Assembly: GCF_037201965.1 (NCBI RefSeq)
Contig: NZ_CP147518.1
Location: 4,953,001-5,017,000 of the forward strand
Source: Spirosoma sp. SC4-14
GTDB lineage: Bacteria; Bacteroidota; Bacteroidia; Cytophagales; Spirosomataceae
Reading direction: 5' to 3'
DNA length: 64,000 nt
The notes under the pieces are model-generated. The model saw only the letters and a program-made list of their open reading frames with translations, was not told the origin of the DNA and did not search any database. The number at the start of each line of letters is the position of its first letter. Position 1 is the first letter of the stretch. The translations under genes were made by a program, and so were the position numbers. Shown one piece after another: positions 16,838 to 25,155 of the stretch.

Positions 16838-17216
16838 TGGAGGTATATCGGGTAACTCGTCAGCAATATGCTACTGACTTATCAGGTAATGGGGCTGCTC
16901 TTTATGGAGGCAGATGGAACGAACCAGGCCAACCGGCGCTTTATACAGCCAGCAGCCGGTTACTGACCCTTCTGGAAACATTGGTTCATATGCGTCAACG
17001 GCAACTTCCAACTGACTATCGGATTATGGTCTTGTATATCCCGGACGATTTGCCTGTAACCATGCTGACAACGCATCAATTACCCGAAAACTGGCAAACG
17101 AATGAAGCCCATAGCCAACAAACGGGAAGCCAGCCTATTCTCTGTTTACTAATGTGCAATTACTGGCGGTTGAACCTTTTGAATTTGATCCCCGCTTTTT
17201 TCAGAAATTAAACTAA
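16837..17216 (+). pseudogene. RES-domain toxin, broken by internal deletion and frameshift
   Basis: The N-terminal 95 residues match a RES NAD+-degrading toxin: MEVYRVTRQQYATDLSGNG, ALYGGRWNEPGQPALYTA (key Arg and Tyr), LETLVHM and LPENWQ. After NEAHSQQ the frame is lost and stops at 17211. The proper C-terminus PAYSLFTNVQLLAVEPFEFD, then PRFFQKLN, is intact in the +2 frame and ends at the TAA at 17214-17216, overlapping the hisC ATG. About 30-35 residues, including the conserved serine-containing VPS segment, are missing, so the toxin should be inactive. Confidence 0.8.
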
Positions 17217-18349
17217 TGCAGTCATTTAATCTTCAATCGCTTTTACGTCCTCACATTCTGAGCATTACCCCCTATTCGTCGGCCCGTGACGAATATACCG
17301 GGACAGAGGGCGTTTTTCTTGATGCTAATGAAAACCCCATCGGCTCAACGGTCGACCAGGGCGCTTATAACCGGTATCCAGATCCGCATCAGTGGGCCAT
17401 AAAACAACGGCTGGCTCCGATCAAAGGCGTTCGGCCTGGGCAGATTTTTCTGGGAAATGGTTCCGACGAACCCATCGACCTGCTGGTTCGGGCAACCTGC
17501 ACACCCGGCCAGGACAACATTCTGATCATGCCACCAACCTATGGCATGTATGAGGTTTCGGCCAATATTAATGATGTAGCCATCATAAAAATCCCACTAA
17601 CGCCCAATTTTCAGGTCGATATTGAAGCTGTGCTGGCAGCCATCACGCCAACGACAAAATTGATCTGGCTATGTTCGCCCAACAATCCGTCGGGCAATCT
17701 GCTCCAGGCCGATGCCATTCGTACCATTCTTGAAGCCGCACAACAGTCGCTGGTCATTGTTGATGAAGCGTACATAGATTTTGCGCAGACACCCTCCTGG
17801 ACGGCCGAACTGGACAACTACCCCAACTTAGTAGTACTGCAAACGTTTTCGAAAGCATGGGGACTGGCAGCGCTACGGCTGGGCATGTGCTTTGCGTCGG
17901 AAGACCTAATTGCTGTTCTGAACAAGATTAAACCTCCTTACAATATATCGGCCCCTACGCAGGCACTGGCCCTCGAAGCCCTCAGCCACGAGGCCGAAAA
18001 AGAGGAAATGGTTACTAAGATTTTAGCCGAAAGGGCGATTTTGGCCGAAAATCTTCGTTCTTTGCCATTTGTACAGGCTATTCATCCATCTGACGCGAAT
18101 TTTCTGTTGGTGCAATTCAATGAGGCAAAGGCAACATTCGAACACCTGATCGAACAGCAAGTCATTGTCCGCGACCGCTCTAAGGTGAAGCTATGCGACG
18201 GATGCCTACGAATTTCGGTCGGGACAAATGACGAAAATGAACGCCTTTTAGCCGTCCTTCGAACGATGGACACCGCCCCCGTATCAACTGATTTGCCGCT
18301 CGGCACGGGCGACGAAGCCACAAAACCAGAGTTAGTATCCAACACGTAG
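17216..18349 (+). CDS. hisC: Histidinol-phosphate aminotransferase
   Basis: 377 residues. It transfers an amino group from glutamate to imidazole acetol phosphate. PLP features: LDANENPIGS, GNGSDEPIDLL, LCSPNNPSGN, IVDEAYIDFA, TFSKAWGLAALRLG with Schiff-base Lys213, and LRISVGTNDENERLLAVL. The ATG overlaps the ancestral stop of the RES toxin (TAATG), so it was coupled to the toxin module. A non-conserved tail of about 20 residues after the family's usual end (VSTDLPLGTGDEATKPEL) is unusual. No hisB follows; the other his genes must lie elsewhere. Confidence 0.93.
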   Translation: MQSFNLQSLLRPHILSITPYSSARDEYTGTEGVFLDANENPIGSTVDQGAYNRYPDPHQWAIKQRLAPIKGVRPGQIFLGNGSDEPIDLLVRATCTPGQDNILIMPPTYGMYEVSANINDVAIIKIPLTPNFQVDIEAVLAAITPTTKLIWLCSPNNPSGNLLQADAIRTILEAAQQSLVIVDEAYIDFAQTPSWTAELDNYPNLVVLQTFSKAWGLAALRLGMCFASEDLIAVLNKIKPPYNISAPTQALALEALSHEAEKEEMVTKILAERAILAENLRSLPFVQAIHPSDANFLLVQFNEAKATFEHLIEQQVIVRDRSKVKLCDGCLRISVGTNDENERLLAVLRTMDTAPVSTDLPLGTGDEATKPELVSNT

Positions 18350-18355
18350 CTTGCT

Positions 18356-18895
18356 ATGGTCTCTATGCGAAAATCACTTCTTATTTTAACATTCGTTTTT
18401 TTAGGTTGGCTGGCCTCTTCGAACACAGCCCAGGCACAATACAACAACTGGTCGGTTGGCTTTCGGATTGGCGAGCCTTCGGGTGTCAACATCCGAAAAT
18501 ATTTTGGCGATAACCATGCTTTCGATCTGAACATCGGCACCTTTGGAGGGCTATATGGCACGAACCGTAGCTACCGGGCTGGTGTTTACAAGAGTGTTGG
18601 GCTATCGGTTCAGGGTCACTACCTGTGGCACAAAGCTTTCACTAAAAGCGAAAGCATTCGGGGTTATTATGGTTTTGGCGGACAGATTAACACCCGCCGG
18701 TATTACCCACCCCGACTCAATGGAGAGTATGAAAAAGCCCTGTCGCTGGGCGGGTCGGGCATTGCCGGACTGGAATATTTCCCCACCGGTAAGCCTTATT
18801 CATTTTTTCTGGAAACAGGACTTTATGTCGAATTGCTTCAGGCCCCATTTTTCCTGAATCTGAATACCGGACTGGGCTTGAGGTATAATTTTTAA
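18356..18895 (+). CDS. Small exported outer-membrane-like beta protein
   Basis: 179 residues. A signal peptide (RKSLLILTFVFLGWLASSNTAQAQ) is followed by glycine- and aromatic-rich alternating segments (SVGFRIGEPSGVNIRKYFG, GYYGFGGQINTRRYY) and a final strand GLGLRYNF ending in Phe. This is the look of a small 8-strand outer membrane barrel (OmpA/porin-like). Function unknown. It starts 6 bp after hisC, so it is the last gene of the his unit. A second in-frame ATG at 18365 gives a tighter signal peptide. Confidence 0.7.
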   Translation: MVSMRKSLLILTFVFLGWLASSNTAQAQYNNWSVGFRIGEPSGVNIRKYFGDNHAFDLNIGTFGGLYGTNRSYRAGVYKSVGLSVQGHYLWHKAFTKSESIRGYYGFGGQINTRRYYPPRLNGEYEKALSLGGSGIAGLEYFPTGKPYSFFLETGLYVELLQAPFFLNLNTGLGLRYNF

Positions 18896-18896
18896 A

Positions 18897-18942
18897 GGGC
18901 GTACGCCGTGAGGATGGTCGGCGTATTTTCACGGCGTATGCC
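18897..18942. repeat. Intergenic inverted repeat after the his unit
   Basis: GGCGTACGCCGTGA and TCACGGCGTATGCC pair over 13 of 14 bp around a loop of about 17. It begins directly after the stop at 18895. There is no T-run, so it may mark the transcript 3' end rather than being an intrinsic terminator. Confidence 0.6.
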
Positions 18943-18950
18943 TAACCACT

Positions 18951-21900
18951 ATGTTCAAGATTTACAGTTCTTCGGCGGGGTCGGGCAAAACCTATACGCT
19001 CACCAAAGAATATCTCAAGCTGGCACTGCGCCCCGGCGAGTCGGATAGTTATTTCCGGCATATTCTGGCCGTAACGTTTACCAATGCCGCTGCCAATGAG
19101 ATGAAGAATCGTATTCTTGAACGCCTGGCCGATATAGCCAATGGGAAAGAACTACCCTTACTTGACGAACTGGTTACTGAACTCTATGGCGTTGCCCCTG
19201 GCACCGATGCCTTTCAGTTGGCAACAGATAACCTGCGGACCAAAGCCAGATCGGTTTTTCGAACAATTCTGCATCGCTATGCTGATTTCAGCGTAACAAC
19301 GATCGACTCCTTTACGCAGCGGGTAGTCATGGCCTTTACCGACGAGCTGGGCTTTCCCTATTCGTTCGAAGTGGAGCTCGAAACCGACGAAGTACTCGAA
19401 CTGGCCATCGACAACCTGATCGAAAAGGCCGGAACCGACGAAATGGATGAGATCACAACCATTTTGAGCGAGTACTACACGCATACGGCGGCCGAAGGCA
19501 AAAGCTGGAACCAGTTGCCCGAGTTGCTGAAAGAATTCGGAAAAAATCTCACATCGGATCAGTTTTACGAAGCCGTTAATGCCGCTCAGGAACTATCGCC
19601 CAATGCACTGCGAGGTATTCGTATCCAACTAATCAATTATACCCAACAGATCGAAGCCGATATTATCGGTCATGGGCAACGGGCCTGGAAACGGATTACT
19701 GATGCAGGCTTAGACGAAACTGATTTTAGCTACGGAGCTAGTGGTGTTGGTGGCTATATAAAAGCGATTGCCGAAGGAAACGCGAAAAAAGAAGCCGGCA
19801 CACGGGTGTATAATGCACTCAACAATGGCGATTGGTATGGAAAGAAAACGCCTAAACCCGTTCAGGAGTTGATTGATGGTATGGCCGCCGACTTAGGCGA
19901 CAGCCTTACCCAAATCGAGGCCATTCGTGAGGCTAATGGCCAACAGGTAGCGCTGTTCGATTGCCTGCTGCCTCACCTTCAAAAACTTGCCCTCCTGAAA
20001 CAAATTCGCATTGAGTTCGACGATTTGCTCCGCAACGATGGGCGGGTTCATATTTCGGAATTCAATAAGAAAATTCTGAACATTGTTGCTTCGGAGCCGG
20101 TACCTTTCCTCTACGAGCGCCTTGGCACGAAATACAATCATATTCTGATCGACGAATTTCAGGATACCTCGCGGCTACAGTTTGCCAATCTGTTACCTCT
20201 GATCGAAAACGCCCTCGGTGCCGACCATTTCAATTTGGCTGTGGGCGATGGGAAACAGGCCATTTATCGATTCCGGGGGGGCGACATGGACCAGATTGTA
20301 GCCCTCCATCGAAAAGACCTCGACTCGCTGAAACAGGCTCACAATCCAGGATCGTGGACTGCCGATCGTATCGACATGCTCGATGGTCATTTACAGGATG
20401 ATATGCTGGATACCAACTGGCGAAGTGCCGAACCGATCGTTCTGTTTAACAACGATTTTTTTGAATTTACGGCCCGTAAGTTCGAACACCAGCACCCAAA
20501 ACTTGCCGACGTATTCGATACAGAACAGCAATTTCATCAGAAAGCCCAGCCGAATGCGCAAAAAGCGGGGCACGTTCAGATCGATTTTGTGGCCCGAGAC
20601 GAACACAACGAGCAGGATCTGACCACCAGAATGCTCCGGCAAACAATAGAGCATCTGGATCGTGTGCTGGCCGATGGTTATAGCTATGGCGACATTGCAA
20701 TTCTCTGCCGCAAAAAAGCCCATGCCAAAGCCCTGGCCAATGAACTAAATGCCCGCCAGATTCCACTGGTTTCGGCCGATTCGCTATCGCTGGAGTTTTC
20801 TGACCCGGTTAAGTGGATTGTTACACTCATGAACGTGCTCCAGCAGCCCGACCATACGCTACTGCGCTACGAATTATTGTATCTATTCCACCGGGTCGTT
20901 CAGGGTATTTTTCCCGACGATGCACTAACCGAAGAACTCCAACAGGTAGCCGAGGGCGATGTTTCGGGCGTGTTTGCGTATCTGACCCAACAAGGATACC
21001 CTCTTGATCAATACGCACTCAATCAACTCAATCCGTATGAGTTGGCCGAGCGGCTAACGGCTCAGTTTGGGCTGTTCAGCCAGGCTGAGCATAATCCATT
21101 CCTCTTTCGTTTTCTGGACGAAGTGCTCGCCTTTAATCAAAAACGGAGCGGCCATCTCAGCGATTTTCTGGTGTATTGGGAAAGTGTTCGGCAAAAAGTT
21201 TCGGTAGAGGGCAATGCCCGCAATTCGGTCAGTATTCAAACCATTCACCGCTCAAAAGGCCTGGAATTTCCGGTTGTAATCATCCCATTCGCCAACTGGA
21301 AAGTTGAACCCATTCTCGATAGCACCATCTGGCTCGACCTTACCTCCTTACGAACCGATGTACTCGCTCATGAAAACGGCTCCGGCCAGCTTGCCCGACT
21401 AACATCAGCTCCGGCCAACACAACCAGCAAACTCCGGGGGGCTCCCGAACCCATTGCCGCCCAATATGAAGAAGAAATAACCCGCACGTTTCTGGAAAAC
21501 ATGAACCTGCTCTACGTTGCCTTTACGCGTCCGACCGATCGGCTCTATATAATCAGCGAGGCTAAAGAGTTTGGGAAAGGGCAACCTAACACGATTAGCC
21601 ACTGGCTCCATGCGTTTCTGCGCGACAGTGAGGTTGCCCGCAACTGCGGTTGCGCCTGGCAGGATGGTCAGTATAGCTATACGGTGAGTTTATGTACCGA
21701 TGCCATTAACCATCAGAAAGCCCCCGAAACGCTCGATGAAATTATTCTTGACGACGTTATTAGTGGGCATCGTGGTCAGGATTTGCAACTACGGCGACAG
21801 GCAGAGCGGGTTTTCGACGTGGCAACGTTTGAACGGACCCGCGAACGCGACCGGAAGCTCTGTGCTGCGCTGAGCCTGCTAAAAGGCCCCGATACCATTG

Positions 21901-22286
21901 ATCAAACGCTACGGAAACTTGTGGGCGAAGGGCTGGTTCGAAAGGCCGAATGCGACGATTTAAAGAAAACGCTTATTGCAATTGTCACTCATCCGTTGCT
22001 GGCTTCGCTGTTCGATTCAACCTTACGGATCGACACCGACCGAAGTATTTTAAGCAACAAACGTATCTATGGCGCCCCCCACCGCGTTGTATATTATCCT
22101 GATGGCAGTGTTATACTGGTTCAATATGAATCATTGACAGACCCTTCCTCCCTCTCTTCTTTACCAACTAACCCAACTGATTCACTCCGGTATTTTACCG
22201 GATTGTATCGAGATATGGGATTTCCTGAAGTTGAAGGCCGATTGGTTTATCTGGCCGACGAACCCACTGTTGTGCGGGTAGTTTAA
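18951..22286 (+). CDS. UvrD/AddA-like helicase with a degenerate C-terminal nuclease domain
   Basis: 1111 residues, the size of Bacteroidota RecB/AddA-type proteins. SF1 motifs: Walker A AGSGKT (9-14), AVTFTNAAANEM, TIDSFTQRV, IDEFQDTSRLQF (DEFQD at about 401-405), GDGKQAIYRFRGGD, SIQTIHRSKGLEFPVVIIP, and LLYVAFTRPTDRLYII. The last 70 residues align in outline with the RecB-type nuclease domain (RIYGAPHRVVYYPDGSVILV...YFTGLYRDMGFPEVEGRLVYL). Where the catalytic D-Y/F-K-T-G is expected the sequence reads QYESLTD (about 1058-1064), so the metal/catalytic lysine motif is absent. It probably works in double-strand break repair, with cutting supplied by a partner; no AddB-like gene is adjacent. 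Confidence 0.85.
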   Translation: MFKIYSSSAGSGKTYTLTKEYLKLALRPGESDSYFRHILAVTFTNAAANEMKNRILERLADIANGKELPLLDELVTELYGVAPGTDAFQLATDNLRTKARSVFRTILHRYADFSVTTIDSFTQRVVMAFTDELGFPYSFEVELETDEVLELAIDNLIEKAGTDEMDEITTILSEYYTHTAAEGKSWNQLPELLKEFGKNLTSDQFYEAVNAAQELSPNALRGIRIQLINYTQQIEADIIGHGQRAWKRITDAGLDETDFSYGASGVGGYIKAIAEGNAKKEAGTRVYNALNNGDWYGKKTPKPVQELIDGMAADLGDSLTQIEAIREANGQQVALFDCLLPHLQKLALLKQIRIEFDDLLRNDGRVHISEFNKKILNIVASEPVPFLYERLGTKYNHILIDEFQDTSRLQFANLLPLIENALGADHFNLAVGDGKQAIYRFRGGDMDQIVALHRKDLDSLKQAHNPGSWTADRIDMLDGHLQDDMLDTNWRSAEPIVLFNNDFFEFTARKFEHQHPKLADVFDTEQQFHQKAQPNAQKAGHVQIDFVARDEHNEQDLTTRMLRQTIEHLDRVLADGYSYGDIAILCRKKAHAKALANELNARQIPLVSADSLSLEFSDPVKWIVTLMNVLQQPDHTLLRYELLYLFHRVVQGIFPDDALTEELQQVAEGDVSGVFAYLTQQGYPLDQYALNQLNPYELAERLTAQFGLFSQAEHNPFLFRFLDEVLAFNQKRSGHLSDFLVYWESVRQKVSVEGNARNSVSIQTIHRSKGLEFPVVIIPFANWKVEPILDSTIWLDLTSLRTDVLAHENGSGQLARLTSAPANTTSKLRGAPEPIAAQYEEEITRTFLENMNLLYVAFTRPTDRLYIISEAKEFGKGQPNTISHWLHAFLRDSEVARNCGCAWQDGQYSYTVSLCTDAINHQKAPETLDEIILDDVISGHRGQDLQLRRQAERVFDVATFERTRERDRKLCAALSLLKGPDTIDQTLRKLVGEGLVRKAECDDLKKTLIAIVTHPLLASLFDSTLRIDTDRSILSNKRIYGAPHRVVYYPDGSVILVQYESLTDPSSLSSLPTNPTDSLRYFTGLYRDMGFPEVEGRLVYLADEPTVVRVV

Positions 22287-22307
22287 CTGTTTTATGTTTT
22301 CATATTT

Positions 22308-23174
22308 ATGGCTTTTAGTATCAGCTTGAGAACGTCAACCCCCATTTTTTTCATTTGGCTAACGCTACAATCACTTACCGGCACTGCCCAAACGTCCGAA
22401 TCGCCCTATCAACTCAAAACCAGTCGTGAATTAACTCTCACTGGCGCGGGTGCTATTACGTATGGAGCGTCTGTTCTGCTGAACCAATCGGTCGATCCGC
22501 TTACTCCTGCCGACGTAGCTGCGCTCAATCGCGACAATATTAACGCTTTCGACAGAAGCGCCACCCTGCACTGGGACCCGTCTATTGCTAAAGTTAGCGA
22601 CCTGACGCTTTACTCCAACGTTGGATTGCCTATTCTGCTCACACTTGGCCTGAAACCACTTCGGCAGGATGTGAAAACACTGGGTATTATGTATCTGGAA
22701 ACGTTACTGATTGCCAATGGCGTTGAAAGTACCGTGAAAGCCCTGTCGCAACGTCCTCGTCCCTTCGTTTTTAATCCGGATGTTGCCCTGGACAAAAAGC
22801 TCACCCGCGATGCACGCCAGTCGTTTTTTTCGGGCCATGCCACAACAGCCTTTGCCACTGCCGTTTTCACGAGCGAAGTTTTTCGGCATTACTTTCCCAA
22901 ATCAAAACTCAAACCAGTGGTCTGGATTGGCACATTGGGCCTGGCCAGCGCAACCTGTGTGATGCGGTATGAAAGTGGGCGTCACTATAAAACAGACCTG
23001 CTGGTTGGGGCTGCTTTTGGTTCGTTGGTTGGTTGGGGAATACCAAAATTACACGAAGTAAAAAACAGAAATTCCTGGGGTCACCGACTCGACATACAGC
23101 CCTGGAGTAACGGAACATCCACCGGTCTCTATGCCCGTTATCGGTTTCATTCAACATCTCGGGTTAATCCGTAA
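22308..23174 (+). CDS. Exported PAP2-family phosphatase, copy 1
   Basis: 288 residues with a signal sequence (FIWLTLQSLTGTAQ). The acid-phosphatase motifs are complete: KALSQRPRPF (K-x6-RP type), SFFSGHATTAF (catalytic-site His177), and RYESGRHYKTDLLVG (SR-x-H-x-D type, His226). The family dephosphorylates lipid phosphates or small phosphoesters on the periplasmic side of the membrane. It lies 21 bp after the helicase gene and is followed 24 bp later by a paralogue with the same layout. Confidence 0.85.
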   Translation: MAFSISLRTSTPIFFIWLTLQSLTGTAQTSESPYQLKTSRELTLTGAGAITYGASVLLNQSVDPLTPADVAALNRDNINAFDRSATLHWDPSIAKVSDLTLYSNVGLPILLTLGLKPLRQDVKTLGIMYLETLLIANGVESTVKALSQRPRPFVFNPDVALDKKLTRDARQSFFSGHATTAFATAVFTSEVFRHYFPKSKLKPVVWIGTLGLASATCVMRYESGRHYKTDLLVGAAFGSLVGWGIPKLHEVKNRNSWGHRLDIQPWSNGTSTGLYARYRFHSTSRVNP

Positions 23175-23198
23175 ATTTGCGTCTAAATACCATTCCTT

Positions 23199-24059
23199 TT
23201 GCAAACCAGACGTACTGTTTTCACCTGCCTGCTCATGCTGCAACTAGCTGTAGCACACGGGCAGGATACTCTATCGGCGCCAGCAACCAAACTGCGACAA
23301 AATCCCTATCGCCTAAGCTGGAAAACCGATGCTGCCTTACTGGGACTGTCAGGTATTACGGGCCTAACGTCGCTGGTACTGGAGCAACAGGTGCAACCGT
23401 TCACCATAAATGACCTAAGCCATTTTGATCGGAACCAGGTCAATGCATTTGATCGCGGGGCTACGTATAAATGGTCGCCAGCAGCTTTCACGCTGAGTGA
23501 TCAGACCCTAACGGCTAACTTTGTGGCCACCGGACTCATTGCCGCACCAACCTTGTTTCGGTATAAAAACTGGGCTACTGTGCCACTGATGTATATTGAA
23601 GTACTGGCTTTGCCCACGCTCGTTCAGCAAACAGTAAAAAACATTGTGTTACGCACACGTCCGTATGTGTATAATCCCGATGCTCCACTAGACCCTAAGC
23701 TAGCGCCAAATGGTCGCCAGTCCTTTTTTTCGGGACACGCCGGTACCGCTTTTGCATCGGCCGTATTTGCGTCGGAAATGTTTCGTCATTTCTACCCAAA
23801 ATCAAAATTAAAGCCTGTTGTTTGGGTTGTGATGCTTGGGCTGGCCTCCACTACCAGTCTGATGCGCTACGAAGCCGGGTATCATTTCCCGAGCGACATT
23901 CTGGTTGGGGCTGCTTTTGGTTCGCTGGCAGGCTGGGGAATTCCCCGGCTACATCAGCTAAAAAAGCAATCAGCTATGGGCCAACGGCTTACTATTAGGC
24001 CCTGGAACAACGGTGCTGCTACTGGAATCAACGCACGATTGTTGGTGTTTTCGCGATAA
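23199..24059 (+). CDS. Exported PAP2-family phosphatase, copy 2
   Basis: 286 residues starting at a TTG, chosen because it gives a good signal peptide (MQTRRTVFTCLLMLQLAVAHGQ); the next ATG is inside that peptide. Same motifs as the upstream copy: KNIVLRTRPYVYNPDAPLD, SFFSGHAGTAFASAVF and RYEAGYHFPSDILVGAAFGS. Segments such as KSKLKPVVW and the run LVGAAFGSL are nearly identical between the two, so this is a tandem duplication that has since diverged. Substrate preference may differ; the N-terminal third is least alike. Confidence 0.82.
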   Translation: MQTRRTVFTCLLMLQLAVAHGQDTLSAPATKLRQNPYRLSWKTDAALLGLSGITGLTSLVLEQQVQPFTINDLSHFDRNQVNAFDRGATYKWSPAAFTLSDQTLTANFVATGLIAAPTLFRYKNWATVPLMYIEVLALPTLVQQTVKNIVLRTRPYVYNPDAPLDPKLAPNGRQSFFSGHAGTAFASAVFASEMFRHFYPKSKLKPVVWVVMLGLASTTSLMRYEAGYHFPSDILVGAAFGSLAGWGIPRLHQLKKQSAMGQRLTIRPWNNGAATGINARLLVFSR

Positions 24060-24097
24060 TGGATGCTTCGCAAGTGAACGAATAAGCCGTTTCCTGA

Positions 24098-25057
24098 ATG
24101 ACTAAAGTTACAGATCACATTAAAGCCGCAAATGGCAAACCCATTTTTTCGATTGAAGTGATACCGCCCATTAAAGGCGACAATCTGAAAAACCTGCTCA
24201 ACAATATCGAGCCCCTGATGGAATTTAAACCACCGTTTATCGACGTTACGTATCACCGCGAAGAGTACATCGAACGCCCGCTACCCGATGGCACTATTCA
24301 GAAAATTGTAACCCGAAAACGACCCGGCACGGTTGGCATTTGTTCGGCCATTATGCATCGGTTCAATGTCGATCCGGTGCCCCATGTGCTATGTGGTGGC
24401 TTCACGCGGGAAGAGACTGAAGATTTCCTGATCGACCTGCACTATCTGGGTATCGACAATGCGCTGGTACTTCGGGGCGACCCAGCCAAACCATTTACGA
24501 CATTTAAAGCCAAAGAAAACGGCTACACCTATGCCAGCGAACTGGTTGAGCAGGTTGCCAACATGAATCGGGGTATTTATTTGCACGAAGAAGACACGCC
24601 ATTAGCACCCAGCAACTTTTGCATCGGTGTAGCAGCTTATCCCGAAAAGCACTTTGAAGCCGTTGATCATGACATTGATTTCCACTATCTGAAGCACAAG
24701 ATCGACAAGGGAGCCGACTACATCGTTACGCAGATGTTCTTCGATAATCAGAAATATTTCGCGTTTGTTGACCGTTGCCGACAGGAAGGCATTACTATTC
24801 CGATCATTCCCGGTCTAAAGCCCATCAGCACCCGGAAACAGCTCCAGATTCTGCCCAAAATTTTTCATCTCGAAATGCCACAGGATCTTGTTAAAGCGGT
24901 TGACACCTGCGAAAACGACCAGCAGGCCCGGCAGGCAGGCGTTGAATGGAGCATTCAGCAATGTCGCGAACTTATTGCGCATGGAGTTCCCGTATTGCAC
25001 TTTTATACGATGGGCAAGGCTGATAACATCATGAAAATTGCCCGCGAAGTGTTTTAA
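24098..25057 (+). CDS. metF: Methylenetetrahydrofolate reductase (NAD(P)H)
   Basis: 319 residues. It reduces 5,10-methylene-THF to 5-methyl-THF for methionine synthesis, using FAD, in the cytoplasm. The start FSIEVIPPIKGD matches the conserved FEF/P barrel start with catalytic Glu. DVTYHREEY, HVLCGGFTREETEDFL, NALVLRGDPAKP, YPEKHFEA, GADYIVTQMFFDNQKYF and IIPGLKPIS follow in the usual order, and the C-terminus VPVLHFYTMGKAD is canonical. No S-box or B12 riboswitch was recognised in the short upstream gap. Confidence 0.93.
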   Translation: MTKVTDHIKAANGKPIFSIEVIPPIKGDNLKNLLNNIEPLMEFKPPFIDVTYHREEYIERPLPDGTIQKIVTRKRPGTVGICSAIMHRFNVDPVPHVLCGGFTREETEDFLIDLHYLGIDNALVLRGDPAKPFTTFKAKENGYTYASELVEQVANMNRGIYLHEEDTPLAPSNFCIGVAAYPEKHFEAVDHDIDFHYLKHKIDKGADYIVTQMFFDNQKYFAFVDRCRQEGITIPIIPGLKPISTRKQLQILPKIFHLEMPQDLVKAVDTCENDQQARQAGVEWSIQQCRELIAHGVPVLHFYTMGKADNIMKIAREVF

Positions 25058-25155
25058 AAAAAATAACACGACCAGTTGATAATTTAGTAAGTAAAAACCC
25101 GGAAAACTGTGTCAACTTGCTAAACGATCACACCTAAAGACCTCTTAAACTAGTT

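Noticed and set aside
16557-17216. Sequencing error as the cause of the frame shifts in the RES module
   Set aside because: Each break also loses tens of codons, which single-base errors cannot produce. An assembly error is still possible and needs reads.
23177-23413. An alternative TTG frame overlapping the start of the second PAP2 gene
   Set aside because: Its product lacks a signal peptide and PAP2 motifs; the frame starting at 23199 gives both.
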